Assembly (NCBI GenBank): GCA_022828135.1
Contig: JAJEJB010000015.1
Span: forward strand, 145,484-183,322
Origin: Acidimicrobiia bacterium
GTDB lineage: Bacteria > Actinomycetota > Acidimicrobiia > Acidimicrobiales > Aldehydirespiratoraceae
Length of the DNA stretch: 37,839 nucleotides
Direction: 5' to 3'
A model generated the notes under the pieces. That model saw nothing but the letters and a program-made list of their open reading frames with translations. It was not told where the DNA came from and made no database searches. How positions within the stretch are numbered: position 1 is the first letter of the stretch; the number at the start of each line of letters is the position of its first letter. A program made the position numbers and the translations under genes. Of this stretch, positions 34,253 to 37,839 are shown in pieces.

Positions 34253-35296
34253 GTGCCGCGACGGACGGCTGCTGCGATGGCGGACGGCTCCCTCGCGGCC
34301 TTGATCGAGACGCTGACTCCCCTAGGTGTTGTTGCCCGTGTGTTGTCGAGAGAGTCCTGGGACGATGACGTATCTGCTGACGCTGTGGTTGAGGTTGCTG
34401 GCCAGCGTTTCGAGGTCGAGGTCAAGTCCGTAGTCACTGCCGAGCACGGGAAGCGGCTGGCGACGAGCGCAAGGCGGGGAAGGCCGCTGATCATTGCCGA
34501 TCGTATGGCCGCCGACGCCAGACTCTCGCTGCAAGAGGCGGGAATCAACTACTTCGACCGGCGGGGAGAGTTGCGCCTCGTGGCCCCGCCGCTGATCGTC
34601 CACACCTCCGTGAAGTCCGCACTCCCGATGGCGGGTAGTCCCCGCGGGTCACTCGACAGCCAGGTGGCCAAAGAGGTAGCGATCTGTTGCCTGCTAACCC
34701 CAGACCAGCCCCACGGCGTCCGTCAGATAGCCCGCTACATCGACCGAGCCCCCAGCGCCGTCTCCAACACCATGGCCGGTCTGCGAGACGACGGTCTGCT
34801 CACCTCCGCTGGTGAAGCCATGATCCCGGATCTCTTTCAGGAGCTTCTTGCGGTGTGGCACCGAAGAGCCGTCCCGCTATCGGACCTCCCCGGCTCCCGC
34901 GTACAGGAGGCACAGCGGCTGATGCTCGGGTTGGACGAACCAGAGCGCTCGACAGGCTGGGCGCTCACTGACACTCGCGCCGCCGCGTCGTGGGGCATGC
35001 CGATAGTTGCGCGCGGCGACTACCCACCGGACTTCTATGTGCCTACAGAGTCAGTTCTTCGCGCTAGCCACTCGCTCCTCGGCGAAGCGACCGAACCTGG
35101 TTCCCGAGCCTGCACCGTGGCGCTGGCACCGGTCCGGCTCGCGTGCCTCCAACGAGTTGACCACTCCCAAGCATCAGGGGAACGGTGGCCGGTCGCCAAT
35201 CACATCGTCGTCGCCCTCGACATCGCCCAGGACCGAGCCCGCGGCCTCGAAGCTCTCAAGCAGTGGAGCCCCGAAGGGATCGTCCGTGCCTGGTGA
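34253..35296 (+). CDS. HTH regulator with nuclease-like head (AbiEi-like)
   Basis: 347 residues from GTG 34253, only seven bases after the -10 and without a Shine-Dalgarno, so probably leaderless. Residues about 40-110 (ADAVVEVAGQRFEVEVKSV to AGINYFDRRGELRL) have the strand pattern and Asp...Glu-x-Lys of a PD-(D/E)xK nuclease fold (Asp43, Glu56, Lys58). A winged helix-turn-helix is at about 155-190 (HGVRQIARYIDRAPSAVSNTMAGLRDDGLL region). The C-terminal part (TDTRAAASWGMPIVARGDYPPDFYVP onward) resembles AbiEi-type antitoxin regulators, but no AbiEii nucleotidyltransferase follows. It lies directly upstream of darTG and may regulate it or sense foreign DNA. Confidence 0.68.
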   Translation: MPRRTAAAMADGSLAALIETLTPLGVVARVLSRESWDDDVSADAVVEVAGQRFEVEVKSVVTAEHGKRLATSARRGRPLIIADRMAADARLSLQEAGINYFDRRGELRLVAPPLIVHTSVKSALPMAGSPRGSLDSQVAKEVAICCLLTPDQPHGVRQIARYIDRAPSAVSNTMAGLRDDGLLTSAGEAMIPDLFQELLAVWHRRAVPLSDLPGSRVQEAQRLMLGLDEPERSTGWALTDTRAAASWGMPIVARGDYPPDFYVPTESVLRASHSLLGEATEPGSRACTVALAPVRLACLQRVDHSQASGERWPVANHIVVALDIAQDRARGLEALKQWSPEGIVRAW

Positions 35297-35396
35297 AGCC
35301 GTCGTCCTCGCAGGCGATTCGGCGTGACCGAATCCAATGATACGTCGCCACCCCGCGCATCGATTCCGTTCGTCACGGGCTGGCCAACGGTGTCCC

Positions 35397-35425
35397 TTGC
35401 CGCCACCCTTCTGGAGAGCTATGAT
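35397..35425 (+). promoter_or_regulatory. Sigma-70-type promoter for darTG
   Basis: TTGCCG (35397-35402), a 17-base spacer and TATGAT (35420-35425) make the best promoter in the right part of the window. It would start transcription near 35432, about 130 bases before darT. Confidence 0.65.
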
Positions 35426-35565
35426 ATGAACATGTGTTCGGAACCGCGCGCCTCCCTCGGCCAGGCGCTATTCGTGCCCGAGCGACTCAGCCCGGAACGC
35501 GTGATCCGCGCACCTCCGACGTTTCTCAGGTTCGTCGCTGCAACGTCGGAGACGATGAAGCGTTG

Positions 35566-36201
35566 GTGACACCCAGGCGGGGGCTGCTATACCACTTCAC
35601 CCATATCTCGAACCTTGCGTCGATCGCCGTCGAGGGTCTCTATTGCGATGCGCAGGTCGAGGCAAGCCAGAGGACACCGACGGAGGTAGGAAATGTCGAT
35701 GTCAAGCAGCGGCGACAGAATCTCGCAGTACCGCTGCCGCCTGGCGGTTGTGTTGCCGACTACGTCCCCTTCTACTTCGCCGCACGGTCGCCGATGCTCT
35801 ACATCATCTCGAAGGGCGACGTCCCGACGTACAGCGGAGGCCAAGACGAGATCGTGTATCTCGTCACCAACATGGAGAGAGTCGTGGAGGAACACCTCCG
35901 CTTCGTGTTCACGGATCGGAACGCCGCCCTGGGTTTCGCCCGTTATGGCGACGATCTCCAGGACTTGGACGACTACGTGGACTGGGAGCTCATGGAGGCA
36001 CTGATGTGGCATGCAACGGCCGAGGAACCCGACCGTATGGAGCGGCGGATGGCTGAGTTCCTGGTGCATGACCAAGTGCCTTGGTCAGCGTTCGTCGGAG
36101 TGGCTGCGCGCACCGACGAGGTATGCCGTCAGGCCGAGCACGCATTGAGTAGCGTCGGCAAGGAGATCCCTGTCAGGCCCCGACGCGGCTGGTACTTCTG
36201 A
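35566..36201 (+). CDS. darT: DarT, DNA thymidine ADP-ribosyltransferase toxin
   Basis: 211 residues, the normal DarT length. From GTG 35566 the protein opens TPRRGLLYHFTHISNLASI, the conserved NAD-site start; FYFAARSPMLYIIS and the ERRMAEFLVHDQVPW segment hold the other active-site parts, with the catalytic Glu at about residue 164. DarT uses NAD+ to ADP-ribosylate thymidine in single-stranded DNA, blocking replication and serving as anti-phage abortive defence. An upstream in-frame start at 35434 would add 44 residues without homology. The stop overlaps the darG start by one base (TGATG), as expected for a coupled toxin-antitoxin pair. Confidence 0.94.
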   Translation: MTPRRGLLYHFTHISNLASIAVEGLYCDAQVEASQRTPTEVGNVDVKQRRQNLAVPLPPGGCVADYVPFYFAARSPMLYIISKGDVPTYSGGQDEIVYLVTNMERVVEEHLRFVFTDRNAALGFARYGDDLQDLDDYVDWELMEALMWHATAEEPDRMERRMAEFLVHDQVPWSAFVGVAARTDEVCRQAEHALSSVGKEIPVRPRRGWYF

Positions 36202-37256
36202 TGGCTAAGTTCATCGACGCACACGGCAACCTGCTGAAGGCGGATGTCGAGGCGCTTGCGAACTCCGTCAACACGGTCGGCGTGATGGGCAAGGGGATCG
36301 CCCTCCAGTTCAAGAACGCCTTCCCGGCGAACTTCAAGGCCTACGAGGCGGCATGCAAGATGCAGGCCGTCGAACTCGGCAAGATGTTCGTCTTCGACAA
36401 CGGCCGGCTCACAACGCCTCACTGGATCATCAACTTCCCGACTAAGGGTCATTGGCGCGCCAGGTCCCGCATCCGCGACGTTGCCGACGGCCTCAACGAT
36501 CTGCGCCATGTGATCGAGGAACTGGAGATTTCCTCCATCGCGCTGCCGCCGCTGGGCTGTGGCCACGGAGGGCTGGACTGGGACGAGGTTCAGTCACTGA
36601 TCAAGGAGCGCCTGGGCGACCTCGATGTCGTCGTTCACATGTACGCGCCGGCGGGCGCTCCTGACGCTGCCGACATGGTGGTATCGACCCCGCGCCCGAG
36701 GCTGACGACGAGCACGGCGGCACTCGTGTCAGTGATCGACCAGTACTCACAGGTGGCGCTGCTCGTCTCGCTGATCGAGATCCACAAGCTCATGTACTTC
36801 CTGCAGGAGGCGGGCGAGGATCTCAAGCTGCGCTATCAGGCGAACCTCTACGGCCCCTACGCCGACAACCTTCGCCATGTGCTCAAGTCGCTTGAGGGCC
36901 ATCAACTCGAAGGCTTCGGTGACGGCTCGAAGAAGGTACGCGAGGCCGAGCCGATCACCGTGCTTCCAGGTGGAGCCAAGGAGGCATCCGAAGCCCTCGC
37001 AGAGAACCACCGAATCACCGAACGCATCCAGCGCGTGCTTGACCTGGCCGAGGGCTATGAGTCCGCCTACGGACTCGAACTACTAGCCAGCGTTCACTGG
37101 ATGGCCGCCCGACACGGGAGTATCAATGACCTGAGTGGTGTGACCAACAGCGTCCAGAGCTGGAGCCAGCGCAAGCGGCGCATGTTCACAGCACAACACA
37201 TCGAGTCTGCCTGGCAGCGCCTCCACGACCACGGCTGGCTAGCAACCGCCGCCTAG
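36201..37256 (+). CDS. darG: DarG, macrodomain antitoxin
   Basis: 351 residues. Residues 1-155 are a macrodomain: NSVNTVGVMGKGIALQFK (about 21-38), INFPTKGHW with the catalytic Lys at about 82, and LPPLGCGHGGLDW (115-127). It removes ADP-ribose from thymidine in DNA. Residues 165-351 are the C-terminal domain that binds and blocks DarT (EIHKLMYFLQEAGEDLKLRYQANLYGPYADNL region). Co-transcribed with darT. A perfect six-base hairpin with a CTA loop (37247-37261) surrounds the stop codon and may end the message. Confidence 0.94.
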   Translation: MAKFIDAHGNLLKADVEALANSVNTVGVMGKGIALQFKNAFPANFKAYEAACKMQAVELGKMFVFDNGRLTTPHWIINFPTKGHWRARSRIRDVADGLNDLRHVIEELEISSIALPPLGCGHGGLDWDEVQSLIKERLGDLDVVVHMYAPAGAPDAADMVVSTPRPRLTTSTAALVSVIDQYSQVALLVSLIEIHKLMYFLQEAGEDLKLRYQANLYGPYADNLRHVLKSLEGHQLEGFGDGSKKVREAEPITVLPGGAKEASEALAENHRITERIQRVLDLAEGYESAYGLELLASVHWMAARHGSINDLSGVTNSVQSWSQRKRRMFTAQHIESAWQRLHDHGWLATAA

Positions 37257-37512
37257 CGGCGTAGGCCGCTACATGACAAGTCGTTCAAGTCGCACGACCA
37301 CCCGGTGTCAACCAAGCCGGGACAGATCCACTACTCGATACTCGGCGCGTCGCTAGGTCCCCGCGACCCATAGGTCACATCCTCTTCGGCTCCATTCAGC
37401 ACTGCTCGAAAGCGGCGTGCCACCGAGCCGCTCGCAGAGACCTGGCCAGCTGGCGCTCTGGAAGCGCCGTCCCCGCTAGGGCGTCACCGTCTGGCGCGAC
37501 GACACGCGTTGA

Positions 37513-37568
37513 GCGTGAGGGGGACCCGCTTGTGAGTCCAGGACTCAAATCAGGGACCCACCTCACGC
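37513..37568. other. Structured intergenic repeat after darG
   Basis: GCGTGAGG (37513-37520) pairs with CCTCACGC (37561-37568); between them GGGACCC occurs twice and GAGTCC-A-GGACTC forms a second hairpin. The nested symmetry is clear but its role is not: terminator, recombination site or IS-derived repeat. The rest of 37257-37706 shows no gene. Confidence 0.5.
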
Positions 37569-37706
37569 GCGGTCGTGTCGTGCGGCCACTGTGTGAGAGG
37601 CCTCAACGGGGAGCACTACTTCGTCCTTAAGTCACTCGCCCAGTTTCGAGCGCAGCTCGTGCAAAGTCCGGCCGTCATCGGTCCGCCATTCCTTCCATCT
37701 GACGGC

Positions 37707-37839
37707 GATCACTGAAATTCCCCAGTTCTGATCACTGAAATTCCCCACCTGGGGGCATCCACCCGAGGTGGGTGGGGCTCCTCTGTGCTGGACGTTCGCC
37801 AGAGCGTCAGCGACCAGAGGAGCCCCGGCTCAGATGATC
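37707..37839 (+). mobile_element. Left end of an IS21-like insertion sequence (cut by the window edge)
   Basis: GATCACTGAAATTCCCCA occurs at 37707-37724 and again at 37730-37747, a direct repeat with a 23-base period. Multiple short terminal repeats of this CACTGAAATTCCCCA kind are characteristic of IS21-family ends. After the hairpin at 37774-37826 an ATG at 37834 could begin istA, but only two codons are inside the window, so the transposase is not shown. Identification is by the ends alone. Confidence 0.6.
37774..37826 (+). promoter_or_regulatory. Hairpin sequestering a ribosome binding site
   Basis: GGGGCTCCTCTG (37774-37785) is perfectly complementary to CAGAGGAGCCCC (37815-37826), with a shorter inner stem GCTG.ACG/CGTCAGC. 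The right arm contains AGAGGAG, the ribosome site for ATG 37834, which would be hidden in messages entering from outside. Confidence 0.65.

Noticed and set aside
35324..35569. 81-codon frame before darT
   Set aside because: No ribosome site, no recognisable sequence, overlaps the darT promoter and start; kept as non-coding though a remnant gene is possible.

Overview
The window looks like chromosome of a high-GC actinobacterium, most plausibly an uncultured member of the Acidimicrobiia. The grounds are CIRCE control of a stand-alone groL, a CysO-like sulfur carrier, a glycerate kinase, the hopanoid/squalene cluster hpnC-hpnD-hpnE, a secretin-less (monoderm) Tad pilus locus and an actinobacterial type LexA box. 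The class-level placement is an inference from gene content, not a search.

Left part (1-18,113), core-like and very GC-rich. Minus strand: a secreted or lipoprotein fragment, a nitrobindin-like heme protein, groL with its hairpin terminator and CIRCE operator, a cysO-like gene, glycerate kinase, a LytR_C-domain envelope protein, then hpnC>hpnD>hpnE (farnesyl diphosphate to squalene through presqualene diphosphate and hydroxysqualene). Plus strand from an AT-rich divergent promoter at 8,206-8,349: a Cys-rich lipoprotein, a Thr-rich cell-surface protein carrying nucleotide tandem repeats, and a Tad operon (SAF/CpaB-like protein, TadA ATPase with an extra N-terminal region, TadB, TadC, a small pilin-like peptide, three TadE-like proteins). 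An EamA/DMT transporter and tRNA-Thr(UGU) close this part.

Right part (18,200-37,839) is an accessory defence island starting just after the tRNA. On the plus strand: an Mrr-like protein whose usual catalytic Gln/Glu-x-Lys is replaced, a protein with an EVE/PUA-like head, a PLD-SF2 helicase fusion, a 66-residue protein, a DndD-like SMC/Rad50-type ATPase with a CxxC hook, and a 130-residue protein; most of these overlap or abut. Facing them on the minus strand are two tandem paralogous DNA methyltransferases with a near-perfect LexA box upstream. Helicase, methylase and ATPase together recall the Hma type of predicted defence system, here elaborated with nuclease-like and small accessory genes. 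Between the two arms lie a decayed IS1595-type transposase and a low-GC patch with two unusual membrane proteins.

The far right has a 5'-truncated tyrosine recombinase, an orphan protein, a small HNH endonuclease, a predicted leaderless regulator with a nuclease-like head under an 18-bp-arm palindrome, the DarT-DarG toxin-antitoxin pair (ADP-ribosylation of DNA and its reversal), and the left end of what looks like an IS21-family element whose transposase ribosome site is folded into a hairpin.

The best candidates for new biology are the helicase/ATPase/small-protein module with its opposed SOS-linked methylase pair, the membrane-anchored winged-helix protein with two DUF4357 repeats, and the palindrome-controlled nuclease-headed regulator beside darTG.
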